DNA from: Rhodococcus sp. SBT000017 | GTDB lineage: Bacteria; Actinomycetota; Actinomycetes; Mycobacteriales; Mycobacteriaceae | Assembly (NCBI RefSeq): GCF_003688915.1 | Contig: NZ_REFU01000001.1 | Span: 3,782,001-3,846,000, forward strand | Direction of reading: 5' to 3' | DNA length: 64,000 bases | Part shown: piece after piece, positions 31,912-45,038 of the stretch | How the letters are laid out: every line of letters starts with the position of its first letter | How positions within the stretch are numbered: position 1 is the stretch's first letter | Program-made: the position numbers and the translations under genes | The notes under the pieces: model-generated | Database searches by the model: none | Told to the model about the DNA's origin: nothing | Seen by the model: the letters and a program-made list of their open reading frames with translations, nothing else

Positions 31912-34110
31912 TCAGCCCGCGGGTGCGGGTTCCGGTGCGGGAGCAGGCTCGGGTACAGGAGCCGGTTCCACCGGTGCTGCGACGGGGTTCTGCATCTCCG
32001 CGTTGTAGGTGTCGTTGTACGTCTTGATCACCGTGGTGACGATTCCGGTGAGCTCGTTGAAGATCAGTGAACCGTTCTCGAAGTCGGTCCGGAAGCCTTC
32101 CGGCACCCGGAACTCGTCGGTGAGCGGCAGACCCAGGATGCCGTCGACGCCACCCTGCTGCACGTACTGCTGGAAGATCTTGCCGATGACGGCCACGGCC
32201 TGGCCGGCCATGTTGGTGATGATCTCGCCGTTGGCGAACTGCGCCTTCTCACGGCCGCCGCTCACCTGCACCAGACCGCTCACCGGAACGCCGAGCGAGC
32301 CGGTTTCTCCGCCCGACGCCAACCACTTCTGTGCGACCGGACTGGTCGCCGCCAGTCGCTGCAGCTCGGCGACCAGGGCCGGGATGTTTTCGCCCAGAGT
32401 GGAACTGACGTCGGTGCCCGGACGTGACGGGGTCGAATCGGTCACTGCGGTATCGGGAGCAGTGTCGGTCACGTCGGGCGAGACCGGAGTTGCATCTCCG
32501 CCGCCGCCGAGGTTTGCCGCAGCGATGTCGCGGATCTCCCCGAGTCGTGCGTATCCGGCGTCACCGGGGCATTCGGTGTTGCCGACGTCGCGGTGACCGA
32601 AGATCACCGGCAAGTCGACGCTCTGGCCGCGGCCGACGAACGTGAAATCCGTTCCCTCGGAGGTCATCGTGGTGGTGCCCTCGGGGTCGAGGCCGGCCTT
32701 GCCGAGTCGCCATCCGAGGAACTTGCCGACCGAATCGATGGTCTCCTGCGAGGGATCGACGTTGGAGTAGTCGCCCATCATGGCGATGCCCATCGTGTTC
32801 TCGTTGAACCCGCCCGAGTGTGCGCCCTGAACCGGCTTGTCCAAGCCGCCCGCACGACCCTCGAAGATCTGGCCGTACTTGTCGACGAGGACGTTGTAAC
32901 CGATGTCGCACCAGCCGAGCGTCTGCGCGTGGTACGCGTAGATGGCGCGGACGATCTCGGCCGATTCGGACTTGGAGTAGTCGTTGCTGCCTGCGGTGTG
33001 GTGCACCGTGGCACCGCCCAGGAAGTCGTCGATCGTCGGTGTGGCGCAACGGATCGACTCGTCGGCACCCCACTGCGCGCGGGTGATGACCTTGGGGCCT
33101 GCGTCACCGGCGACGGGAGTGGCGATATCGCTCAATGCCGAGTCGACCGGCGACGTGCCGGGGGTAATGAGTACGGCGCTGATGTCGTTGACGGCCGCAG
33201 CCAACTGCTCTGCAGAACTCGCCTGGCCCGGATCCGCTGCCGGATCTGCCGGTGCAGGCTCGGCTGCGGCCGGATCCATTGCAGCCGGATCGAGTGGGGC
33301 CGGATCCTGCTGGCGCAGTGGCTTGCTCGACGATGCCGGGGTGTAGCCCAGTGGCTGTTCCGCCGCAGCGGGAGCCTCGGCTGGAGCGTCGGTGGCAGGC
33401 AGTTCGACGACCGGAACCTCGGGAATCGGTGCGGCACTACCGGTCAGCGGCGTCAACAGAACCTGCACGGCGTTGGTCAGTCCGACGAAGATCGGCTCGG
33501 TGCCCTGCTTTTCCGCAGCGGGAACGGCGTCGCTCGCAGTGGTATCCACCGGCGCGGTTTCCAGCCACGGGCCCCAGGAGCCGTCCTCCAGTTGCCGGCG
33601 GACCTGAGCGGAAGCACCGTCCAGCTGCTCGGACGTCAGGGCCACCATGCTGAACGGGGTGTCCTGCTTGATCTCCTTCACGGCGGCACCGAGCGGCGGG
33701 CCGGTCGGATCGGCAGCTTCGGGATTCACGGGTGCAGCTGCATCCACCCGAGGAATCGGCGCCTGTGCGGTCGCGTTGCCCGGCGCGGGCGTGGTGAGAC
33801 CCGGGATGTCGGGGATCTCGATCGGCGGGATCACGATGGAATCCGGCAGCGGTAGGTACTTCAGATCGGAGAGCCGGAGATCGGGCAACGGCAGTCCGGT
33901 GAGCTCCTGCAGCGGAATCACGATGTCCGGTGCAGCGCTCAGCGCAGTCTCGACGATCTTGGTCGGCACAGTGACGGGGGTTGTCTCGTTGGCCGGTCGA
34001 ACTCCGGTTGTCGTGCTGTCGGTGAGGCCTGCGACCGCAAAAGGGGTCGCGACGGCCAGCAGTGCGACAGCACCGAGAACGATCGACGGCTTCGTTCGAC
34101 GGTTCGGCAA
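31912..34110 (-). CDS. Secreted N-acetylmuramoyl-L-alanine amidase/PGRP with C-terminal LGFP-like region
   Basis: A 732-residue exported protein with signal peptide (SIVLGAVALLAVATPFAVAG) and a long Pro/Ala/Asp-rich region to about 340. The PGRP/amidase_2 domain follows: VITRAQWGADES, VHHTAGSND, YNVLVDKYGQIFEGRAGG, IFGHRDVGNTECPGD, keeping zinc-ligand His residues. Then an LGFP-like module (SLGVPVSG, ILGLPLTDEF, QFANGEIITN) and a Pro-rich PAPAPE tail. TTG start, with GGGAG 7 bp upstream. Should cut peptidoglycan side chains; counterpart of Rv3811. Confidence 0.9.
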   Translation of the reverse strand: MPNRRTKPSIVLGAVALLAVATPFAVAGLTDSTTTGVRPANETTPVTVPTKIVETALSAAPDIVIPLQELTGLPLPDLRLSDLKYLPLPDSIVIPPIEIPDIPGLTTPAPGNATAQAPIPRVDAAAPVNPEAADPTGPPLGAAVKEIKQDTPFSMVALTSEQLDGASAQVRRQLEDGSWGPWLETAPVDTTASDAVPAAEKQGTEPIFVGLTNAVQVLLTPLTGSAAPIPEVPVVELPATDAPAEAPAAAEQPLGYTPASSSKPLRQQDPAPLDPAAMDPAAAEPAPADPAADPGQASSAEQLAAAVNDISAVLITPGTSPVDSALSDIATPVAGDAGPKVITRAQWGADESIRCATPTIDDFLGGATVHHTAGSNDYSKSESAEIVRAIYAYHAQTLGWCDIGYNVLVDKYGQIFEGRAGGLDKPVQGAHSGGFNENTMGIAMMGDYSNVDPSQETIDSVGKFLGWRLGKAGLDPEGTTTMTSEGTDFTFVGRGQSVDLPVIFGHRDVGNTECPGDAGYARLGEIRDIAAANLGGGGDATPVSPDVTDTAPDTAVTDSTPSRPGTDVSSTLGENIPALVAELQRLAATSPVAQKWLASGGETGSLGVPVSGLVQVSGGREKAQFANGEIITNMAGQAVAVIGKIFQQYVQQGGVDGILGLPLTDEFRVPEGFRTDFENGSLIFNELTGIVTTVIKTYNDTYNAEMQNPVAAPVEPAPVPEPAPAPEPAPAG

Positions 34111-34156
34111 GGCGGTACTCCCTGGTTGTTGGTAGGTACGCGTCGTAGGATCTCCA

Positions 34157-34187
34157 GTTGCTGAACAACATGAATCACATCAGCAAC
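34157..34187. promoter_or_regulatory. Inverted repeat in the amidase-cobM divergent promoter region
   Basis: GTTGCTGA at 34157-34164 and TCAGCAAC at 34180-34187 are perfect inverted copies, 15 bp apart, with extra direct copies of AACATGA around them. It is a candidate operator or a 5' UTR hairpin of the amidase gene. No regulator is identified. Confidence 0.4.
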
Positions 34188-34292
34188 ATGAGTCCCATCA
34201 GACACAAGACTAAACCTTAGCTTGACAGTTAGCCATCGGCGGGAAGTTCGAGCGTCCCGGCGCGTCGAACATGTCCTCTACGCTCATCAGCT

Positions 34293-35032
34293 GTGACTGT
34301 GCACTTCATCGGAGCCGGACCCGGCGCTGCCGACCTGCTCACGCTGCGGGCCGTCGAGTTTCTGCGATCGAGCCCTGTCTGCGTCTACGCCGGTACCTAC
34401 ATCGACGACGCGATCCTCGAACATTGCTCCCCAGGCACCCGACTGGTCGACACCGCGAAGCTCGACCTCGACGCCATCACCGCAGAATTGGTCGCCGCCC
34501 ACGAACGCGGGGAGGACGTCGCTCGCCTGTGCTCGGGGGACCCGTCCCTCTACTCCGCGCTGGCGGAGATGTCCGCTCGACTCGACGCCGCAGGCGTGCC
34601 CTGGGACGTCACCCCGGGCGTTCCGGCCTACGCAGCCGCAGCTGCCGCACTGGGCGTCGAGCTGACGGTTCCCGAGGTGACGCAATCGGTGGTGCTCACC
34701 CGTGCGCAGGCTCGCTCGACGGCGATGCCCGATACCGAGGCGCTGAAGAACTTCGCCGCCACCCGGGCGACGTTGGCACTGCACCTGGCGATCACTCGCA
34801 CGCGGATCCTGACCGAAGAACTGACGGAGTTCTACGGCCCGGAGTGCCCGGCCATCGTCGTCTTCCATGCCAGCAGGCCGGACGAGCTGATTCTGCGCGG
34901 CACTCTGGCCGACATCGCAGATCAGGTCGAGGCCGCCGACCTGCGACAGGCGGCGGTGATTCTGGTGGGACCCGCCCTGGCTCGACGCGTCGTCACCGAA
35001 TCCCACCTGTACGACGCGTGTCGGGACCGCTC

Positions 35033-35036
<4 letters not shown>
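34293..35036 (+). CDS. cobM: Precorrin-4 C(11)-methyltransferase
   Basis: A 247-residue SAM-dependent tetrapyrrole methylase, which methylates precorrin-4 at C-11 in aerobic cobalamin synthesis. The N-terminal HFIGAGPGAADLLTLRAV and central LCSGDPSLYSALAEM motifs are typical. GTG start. cobF overlaps its stop by 4 nt. Together with the cbtBA importer this shows that the organism makes B12 by the aerobic route. Confidence 0.93.
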
Positions 35037-38960
<3,924 letters not shown>

Positions 38961-38983
<23 letters not shown>

Positions 38984-39497
38984 GGGACAGACCGAGGCTC
39001 CGACGGAAGTCCGGATCCTCGAGAAGGTGCAGAGCACCGTCGGCAGTGCCCCCGGCGCGATCACCGTCGCCCGCGGCATGTCGCACTTCGGCGAACACGC
39101 ACTCGGCTGGGTCGCGATCGCCGGTATCGGAGCTGCACTGGACAAGCCGCGTCGGCGTCAGTGGGCCTCGGTGGCCGTCGGGGCAGTCGGTTCCCACGCC
39201 GCGTCGATCGTCATCAAGCGCATCGTGCGCCGGCCGCGGCCCCACGACCCGGCCGTGCGCATCAACGTCTCGACACCCAGCAAACTGAGCTTCCCGTCCT
39301 CGCATGCGACATCCACCACAGCCGCCGCGGTTCTCCTCGGCCGGGTGACCGGGCTACCGTTACCGGCGGTCCTCGTCCCACCCATGCTGCTCTCGCGCTT
39401 GGTGCTCGGAGTCCACTACCCCACCGATGTGCTGGCCGGATCGGCACTCGGCGCGTTGACGGCTGCGGCCGTCGTGAAGTTCGAAGGAGACAAATGA
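38961..39497 (+). CDS. PAP2-family phosphatase (DPPR phosphatase)
   Basis: A 178-residue membrane phosphatase overlapping the end of glfT2 by 23 bp. The three PAP2 motifs are present: KRIVRRPRP, FPSSHATST and SRLVLGVHYPTDVLAG. By position (Rv3807c) and family it should dephosphorylate decaprenylphosphoryl-5-phosphoribose, the step between UbiA and DprE1/2 in the DPA arabinose-donor pathway. That function is inferred from synteny. Confidence 0.93.
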
Positions 39498-40399
39498 GCG
39501 AGGATGCCGCACCCGTAGGCGCACCGCCGAAGAACCTGGCGGACGGCATCGTCAAGGCGCTTCGTCCGCGTCAGTGGGTCAAGAACGTCCTGGTGCTGGC
39601 TGCACCGTTGGCGGCGGGCTCGGTCACCGACCCCGACGTTCTGCTGTCCGTCGCGCTCGCGTTCGTCGTGTTCTGCTTCGCCGCGTCCGGGGTCTACCTG
39701 GTCAACGACGCCCTGGATGTCGAAGCCGACCGCGCGCACCCCACCAAGCGATTCCGGCCGATCGCCGCGGGCGTACTGCCGGTCAACATCGCCTACGCGA
39801 TGGCGGTTGTCTCGCTCGGTCTCGCCATCGGTCTCTCGTTCATCGCGAACTGGAAGCTGGCGCTGGTCATCGGCGTCTACATCGCGATTCAGCTGGCGTA
39901 CTGCTTCGGCCTCAAGCACCAGGCCGTGCTCGACATCTGCATCGTCTCCTCGGGCTTCCTGCTCCGGGCGATCGCCGGTGGGGTCGCTGCCTCGATTCCG
40001 CTGTCGCAGTGGTTCCTGCTGATCATGGCGTTCGGTTCGCTGTTCATGGCGGCCGGTAAGCGCTACGCGGAGCTCCAGCTGGCCGAACGCACCGGAGCGA
40101 AGATCCGCAAATCGCTCGAGAACTACACCACCACGTACCTGCGATTCGTCTGGACACTGTCTGCGACCGCCGTCGTCATCTGTTACGGCCTGTGGGCGTT
40201 CCAGGAAGATGCCGGCACGGGTGCCAACTGGTTCGCCATCTCGATGATTCCGTTTACTATCGCAATCCTGCGATACGCAGTGGATGTCGATGGCGGCGAG
40301 GCAGGCGAACCCGAAGAGATCGCGTTGGGAGACAGGGTTCTGCAGCTGCTCGCCATAGCGTGGATCGGAGTGGTTGGTGTCGCTGTCTACCTCGCCTGA
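39494..40399 (+). CDS. ubiA: Decaprenyl-phosphate phosphoribosyltransferase (UbiA-type)
   Basis: A 301-residue membrane prenyltransferase of the UbiA family with about nine helices. It transfers phosphoribose from PRPP to decaprenyl phosphate, the first committed step to arabinan donors. The first Asp-rich motif NDALDVEADRAHP and the RPRQWVKN loop are conserved. ATG overlaps the PAP2 stop (ATGA). Counterpart of Rv3806c. Confidence 0.95.
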   Translation: MSEDAAPVGAPPKNLADGIVKALRPRQWVKNVLVLAAPLAAGSVTDPDVLLSVALAFVVFCFAASGVYLVNDALDVEADRAHPTKRFRPIAAGVLPVNIAYAMAVVSLGLAIGLSFIANWKLALVIGVYIAIQLAYCFGLKHQAVLDICIVSSGFLLRAIAGGVAASIPLSQWFLLIMAFGSLFMAAGKRYAELQLAERTGAKIRKSLENYTTTYLRFVWTLSATAVVICYGLWAFQEDAGTGANWFAISMIPFTIAILRYAVDVDGGEAGEPEEIALGDRVLQLLAIAWIGVVGVAVYLA

Positions 40400-42242
40400 C
40401 CAGCGAGACGCGCGAGAAGAGAACTCCGCTCGGGCATCGATCACCAGGCCCGTCTTCTGGATCGGGACCGTGGTCACCGGGGCGTTGTTCCTCTGGGGTG
40501 CGTGGGAGCGCCGCTGGATCGCCGACGACGGCCTGATCGTTCTGCGTACCGTCCGCAACCTGCTGGCAGGCAACGGACCGGTGTTCAACGCGGGCGAACG
40601 CGTGGAAACCAACACCAGCACCATCTGGACCTACCTCGTCTACGCGGGCAGTTGGCTCAGCGAGGGCCGGCTCGAGTACGTCGTGCTGACGATCGCACTG
40701 GTTCTGTCCACGGCGGCCGTCGTTCTCGCGATGATGGGCACGTTCGCGCTACGTGGTCGCACCGCGTCGCAGACTCTGTTCCTGCCCGCCGGTGTACTGG
40801 TCTACATCGCGGTTCCGCCCGCCCGGGACTTCGCGACATCCGGGCTCGAGACCTGCCTGGTCATCTTCTGGCTGGCTATGCTGTGGCTGCTGATGGTCCG
40901 CTGGGGCCAGCGCCGCTCCGGTGGCGTCGAGCTACTGCTGCTGGCCTTCTTCGCCGGGCTCGGCCCGCTGGTGCGTCCGGAACTGTCCATCGTGGCGGTG
41001 CTGGCGCTGGCGATGATCTTCCTGGCCCCGCAGAGCTGGCTGTCCAGGCTGCGAGTGTTCGCCTTCGCCGGAGCCGTGCCGGTGCTCTATCAGATCTGGC
41101 GCATGGGCTACTACGGCCTGCCGTACCCCAACACCGCGGTGTCGAAGGATGCCGGCGGAGCCAAGTGGTCGCAGGGGTTCGAGTACCTGTCCAACCTCGT
41201 GGGGCCGTACCTGCTGTGGCTGCCGCTCGTACTGCTGGTCGTCGGTGCTGCACTGTCGGCCTCGCGAGTGCGGTTGTCCCTGCCCCGCACCGTCGGCGGC
41301 TGGCTCGCAGCGCTGCGGACGCCGACCGCCGTGGTCGTCTTCGTGTTGATCAGTGGTCTACTGCTGGCTTTGTACGCCATCCGCGTCGGCGGCGATTTCA
41401 TGCACGGTCGGACATTGTTGCCGGCATTGTTCACGCTTTTGTTGCCGATTTCGGTGCTGCCGGTTGCCCTCCCGAAACGCTGGTCTGCAGATCGCGCCAC
41501 AGCGGTTTTCGTCGCCGATCTTTTCGTCTGGGGTGGCATCGTGGTTTGGGCCGTCGCGGCTGCCAATACGACGGGTATGCCGCAGGGCTCGATCGTCGGC
41601 CGAAGCGGCATCGTCGACGAGCGGGCGTTCTACTCGCTCAACACCGGGCACGCCCATCCGATCCTGGCCTCGGACTACCTCGACTACCCGCGCATGCGGG
41701 GAATGGTCGAGGCGATCGAGGACACTCCCGACGGCGGGTTGCTGTTGCCGTCGGCTCAGTTCACGTATTGGGATGTCGTGCCACCACCGCTCCCCATCCC
41801 CGAGGGTGGGTTCGGTCACACCGTCTTCTTCCTCAACCTCGGAATGACCAGCATGAACGTCGGTCTCGACGTGCGGGTCATCGACCAGATGGGGCTGGCA
41901 TACCCGTTGGCGTCACACACCGAGCGGCTCGAGAACGGCCGGATCGGACACGACAAGAACCTGTATCCGGACTGGGTGGTGGCCGATCTCGGACTCGTCG
42001 CCGTCTATCCCTACCTGCCCTGGTACATGGACGAGGACTGGGTCACCGAGGCTCAGGTGGCACTGACCTGCCCCGACACCCAGGAGCTGCTCACCTCGTA
42101 TCGGGCCCCGTTGACGAAGGATTTGTTCGTCCGGAATTTCAAGCGCTCGCTGTTCTACGCCGGATATCGGTTCGATCGAGTGCCGAAGTACGAAATACAA
42201 CGATGTGATCTTCCGGCCCCGATATTGAAGGCGGACAATTAG
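40377..42242 (+). CDS. aftB: Terminal beta-(1,2)-arabinofuranosyltransferase AftB
   Basis: A 621-residue GT-C-type membrane enzyme. About ten helices lie in the first 400 residues, then a soluble extracytoplasmic C-terminal domain. The catalytic Asp-Asp is in RRWIADDGLIVLRTVRN. FNAGERVETNTSTIWTYL and PYPNTAVSKDAGG are typical. It caps arabinan with beta-(1,2)-Araf, the mycolic acid attachment point. GTG 40377 is taken as start (a TTG one codon before is possible); overlaps ubiA by 23 bp. Counterpart of Rv3805c. Confidence 0.93.
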   Translation: MSLSTSPDQRDAREENSARASITRPVFWIGTVVTGALFLWGAWERRWIADDGLIVLRTVRNLLAGNGPVFNAGERVETNTSTIWTYLVYAGSWLSEGRLEYVVLTIALVLSTAAVVLAMMGTFALRGRTASQTLFLPAGVLVYIAVPPARDFATSGLETCLVIFWLAMLWLLMVRWGQRRSGGVELLLLAFFAGLGPLVRPELSIVAVLALAMIFLAPQSWLSRLRVFAFAGAVPVLYQIWRMGYYGLPYPNTAVSKDAGGAKWSQGFEYLSNLVGPYLLWLPLVLLVVGAALSASRVRLSLPRTVGGWLAALRTPTAVVVFVLISGLLLALYAIRVGGDFMHGRTLLPALFTLLLPISVLPVALPKRWSADRATAVFVADLFVWGGIVVWAVAAANTTGMPQGSIVGRSGIVDERAFYSLNTGHAHPILASDYLDYPRMRGMVEAIEDTPDGGLLLPSAQFTYWDVVPPPLPIPEGGFGHTVFFLNLGMTSMNVGLDVRVIDQMGLAYPLASHTERLENGRIGHDKNLYPDWVVADLGLVAVYPYLPWYMDEDWVTEAQVALTCPDTQELLTSYRAPLTKDLFVRNFKRSLFYAGYRFDRVPKYEIQRCDLPAPILKADN

Positions 42243-42461
42243 ATGTCCGAACACGAAAAGGTCACCGGGTTGCGCCGAATTGGTCTCGACGCCAAGATGA
42301 GCTATCTCGATCATGTAACGGGGGTCGTCCTTCGTGCGATAAGTGCGGAGGATGTGTATGCGTCCGACCTGTGTGGTCGGGCGGCAGACATGGAGAACTT
42401 GCGAGATCAAGCGTTGATTGCGTAACCGATGTGACGATGAAGCAGCTGAGAGGTCGAGTGC
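42243..42461 (+). other. Intergenic region with a doubtful 60-codon ORF
   Basis: An ATG begins immediately after the aftB stop and opens a 60-codon frame to 42425 (SEHEKVTGLRRIGLDAK...). It lacks recognised features and has no clear ribosome-binding site. A short CCGACC/GGTCGG hairpin sits at about 42365-42381. The stretch probably holds the end of the aftB transcript and the promoter of the first mycolyltransferase gene. Confidence 0.35.
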
Positions 42462-43472
42462 ATGCTGGGTAGAAGGAAGAGCCGGTCCGAGGACAAGCGG
42501 GGTGGGTCCTGGGGACGCCGCGCCGCCACGTCCATGCTGATGGCGGTGGTCCTCCCACTGGGATTGGCTGTAGCCGGCGGTGGCGCAACTGCCAACGCTG
42601 CCTTCGACGGCAATGCCATCGACGTCTGGACGGACTCGAGCATGGGTCCGATCAAGAGTCGCGTCTGGCGCGCCGCGGACGGCAACACCAACCGTGTCGT
42701 CTACCTCCTCGACGGGCTGCGGGCCACCACCGACATCTCCGGCTGGGAGCACGAGACCGACGCCGGTGCCGTTCTGGCCGGATACAACATCAACGTCGTC
42801 CAGCCGGTCGGCGGACAGTCGAGCTTCTACTCCGACTGGTACGCACCGTCGAACTTCAACGGCCAGCAGACCACGTACAAGTGGGAGACCTTCCTGACGC
42901 AGAACCTGCGTGAGAACCTGCGCGCCAACTGGGGCTTCAACCCCAACCGCAACGGTGTCATCGGTATCTCGATGGGTGGCTCTGCTGCTCTGACGCTCGC
43001 TGCCTACCACCCGGACCAGTTCAGCTACGCAGGCTCGCTGTCCGGTTACCTGAACATCTCCGCTCCCGGCATGCGTGAAGCGATGCGTCTGGCTTTGCTC
43101 GACTCCGGTCGCTACAACATCGACGCGATGTGGGGACCGCCGTGGGATCCGGCGTGGCTGCGCAACGACCCGTTCGTCTTCGCGCCTCGTCTGCGCGACA
43201 ACGGAACCCGCGTGTGGGTGTTCGCAGGTAGCGGTCTGCCCGGCGGACTCGATCGCCCGCGGAGCTTCATCGACTACTACAACACCGGCAACGGCATGGG
43301 CCTCGAGGCCATCGCACTGGCGAACAGTCGGGCGTTCCAGATCCGGATGGCCAGCATCGGTGCCAACAACGTCACGTATGCGTTCCCGGCCGTCGGTACC
43401 CACCAGTGGGGCTACTGGGGCGAGCAGATCCGCATCATGGCACCGGACCTGAGCGCCAACATCGGTAACTGA
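42462..43472 (+). CDS. Antigen 85-type mycolyltransferase 1
   Basis: A 336-residue secreted esterase of the Ag85 family that transfers mycoloyl groups from trehalose monomycolate to arabinogalactan and to another trehalose monomycolate. Signal peptide with ANA-A cleavage-type end near residue 47. Nucleophile Ser170 in GISMGGSAAL. The DNAYLLDGLR-like VVYLLDGLR, QSSFYSDWY, SGYLNISAPGM and the late THQWGYWGEQ His region complete the fold. Follows aftB as fbpA does in M. tuberculosis. Confidence 0.95.
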   Translation: MLGRRKSRSEDKRGGSWGRRAATSMLMAVVLPLGLAVAGGGATANAAFDGNAIDVWTDSSMGPIKSRVWRAADGNTNRVVYLLDGLRATTDISGWEHETDAGAVLAGYNINVVQPVGGQSSFYSDWYAPSNFNGQQTTYKWETFLTQNLRENLRANWGFNPNRNGVIGISMGGSAALTLAAYHPDQFSYAGSLSGYLNISAPGMREAMRLALLDSGRYNIDAMWGPPWDPAWLRNDPFVFAPRLRDNGTRVWVFAGSGLPGGLDRPRSFIDYYNTGNGMGLEAIALANSRAFQIRMASIGANNVTYAFPAVGTHQWGYWGEQIRIMAPDLSANIGN

Positions 43473-43630
43473 CCCGGTCACGGAACATTTCGGTTGTTTG
43501 GTCCGTTTTCCGGCCCTTAGTGAAACTTCACGACTTTTCAGGGCTGTTCAGCGGGGACCGAGCAGGATAGTCTCCTGTTCCAGGGAAACGTCGAGGTGAA
43601 ACTGGGACGCTGATCACAGTTTTGCCTTGG

Positions 43631-43664
43631 AACCGCTCGATGGAATAACCTCCATCGAGCGGTT
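43631..43664 (+). terminator. Perfect 14-bp hairpin in the leader between mycolyltransferase genes
   Basis: AACCGCTCGATGGA and TCCATCGAGCGGTT pair perfectly around ATAACC, and CGCCTGTTTTC follows. It is 158 bp after the first mycolyltransferase stop and 139 bp before the next start, so it is either a distant terminator or a leader hairpin of the second gene. A further imperfect hairpin, GAGCAGGA/TCCTGTTC, lies near 43558-43578. The rest of 43473-43802 is non-coding. Confidence 0.75.
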
Positions 43665-43802
43665 CGCCTGTTTTCACAGCAGAACCTCAGATTTTTCGGG
43701 ACCACATCGTCCTTCGGCCCGGAGGGGCCACCAGGAAAGCCCTGTTCGATTGCCGGGGGCCGCATGTCGCGGAGACCGCGTAGATGAAAGAGAGCACGAT
43801 TC

Positions 43803-44816
43803 ATGCGATTTGCCGGCCTCAGCAGAACACCGAAGGCGTCTTCACGCTGGCGTCAGCGCCTGCTCGGCGTCGGTGCTGCAGCGCTCGTACTTCCCCTCGC
43901 AGCCGGTGTCGTCGGTGGAGCAGTCGCTGTTGCAGCGCCCGCTCCCGTCGCGCATCAGGCCCCTGCCGGTGGCCGTGAAGACCTGATCGTCCCGTCCGAG
44001 ATGGGCCCCATCAAGGTCCAGGTCCAGTGGGCGGCCCGCGGCGGAAACGCTGCGCTGTACCTGCTCGACGGACTGCGCGCACGCGACGATCGCAACGCCT
44101 GGACGTTCGAGACCAACGCGCAGGATCAGTTCGCCAACGACAACGTGACCCTGGTCATGCCCGTCGGCGGTCAGTCGAGCTTCTACAGCGACTGGTACAC
44201 CTCGTCGAACTTCAACGGCCAGGAAGTCACCTACAAGTGGGAGACGTTCCTGACCGAGGAGCTGCCCGCGTTCCTCGAGAACTACGGCGTCTCGCGTAGC
44301 AACAACGGTGTTCTCGGACTGTCGATGGGTGGTTCGGCAGCTCTGACGCTCGCCGCGTACCACCGCGATCAGTTCAAGTTCGCCGGTTCGCTCTCGGGCT
44401 ACCTCAACATCTCGGCGCCCGGCATGCGTGAGGCCATCCGCGTCGCGATGCTCGACGCAGGTCGCTTCAACGTCGACTCCATGTGGGGACCGCCCTGGAA
44501 CCCGGCGTGGCTGCGCAACGACCCGTTCGTCTTCGCGCCGCGCCTCGAGGGCCTGTCCCTGTACATCTCGGCAGCCAGCGGTCTGCCCGGCGAGTTCGAT
44601 CGTCCGGCCGCGCCGATCGATTTCTACAACACGGCCAACGGCATGGCGCTTGAGGCACTCTCGCTCGCCAACACCCGTGCATTCCAGATCCGGATGAACA
44701 CTCTGGGCATCCCGGCCACCTACAGCTTCCCGTCCAACGGCATCCACGCATGGCCGTACTGGGGAGCCGAGCTGTGGAAGGCTCGCGGCCAGATCCTGGA
44801 CGCGCTCAACGCCTGA
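43803..44816 (+). CDS. Antigen 85-type mycolyltransferase 2
   Basis: A 337-residue secreted mycolyltransferase paralogous to the preceding one, with long identical segments (QSSFYSDWY, FNGQ, YKWETFLT, LSMGGSAALTLAAYH, SGYLNISAPGMREA, PAWLRNDPFVFAPRL). Nucleophile Ser174 in GLSMGGSAAL; late His in GIHAWPYWGAEL. Signal peptide with an Ala-rich hydrophobic core to about residue 45. It arose by tandem duplication. Followed by a T-tailed terminator. Confidence 0.95.
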   Translation: MRFAGLSRTPKASSRWRQRLLGVGAAALVLPLAAGVVGGAVAVAAPAPVAHQAPAGGREDLIVPSEMGPIKVQVQWAARGGNAALYLLDGLRARDDRNAWTFETNAQDQFANDNVTLVMPVGGQSSFYSDWYTSSNFNGQEVTYKWETFLTEELPAFLENYGVSRSNNGVLGLSMGGSAALTLAAYHRDQFKFAGSLSGYLNISAPGMREAIRVAMLDAGRFNVDSMWGPPWNPAWLRNDPFVFAPRLEGLSLYISAASGLPGEFDRPAAPIDFYNTANGMALEALSLANTRAFQIRMNTLGIPATYSFPSNGIHAWPYWGAELWKARGQILDALNA

Positions 44817-44842
44817 CACCGATCGAGAAGTCGTTCTTCGAG

Positions 44843-44880
44843 AAATGCCGCCCCGCGTCTGTGCGCCGGGCGGCATTTTT
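44843..44880 (+). terminator. Rho-independent terminator with T-tract
   Basis: AAATGCCGCCC and GGGCGGCATTT pair perfectly over 11 bp, followed by T residues. It follows the second mycolyltransferase gene, so the third gene needs its own promoter in 44881-45038. Confidence 0.88.
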
Positions 44881-45038
44881 CGGTCTCGACCGTGATCGCC
44901 ACCGTCGAACCAGTTCACAATTGCACCACCAGTCACAGCGCGTCTGCTGCTCGTCGGCACCGGGCACGTGTAGAAAGACATACGAAGCATGTCTCGATAG
45001 GAGACCTTCGAAAGTCACGTCGAAAGAGAGTCACCATC

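Noticed and set aside
42243..42425. 60-codon ORF after aftB
   Set aside because: No clear ribosome-binding site, family or coding signal; kept only as an intergenic note.
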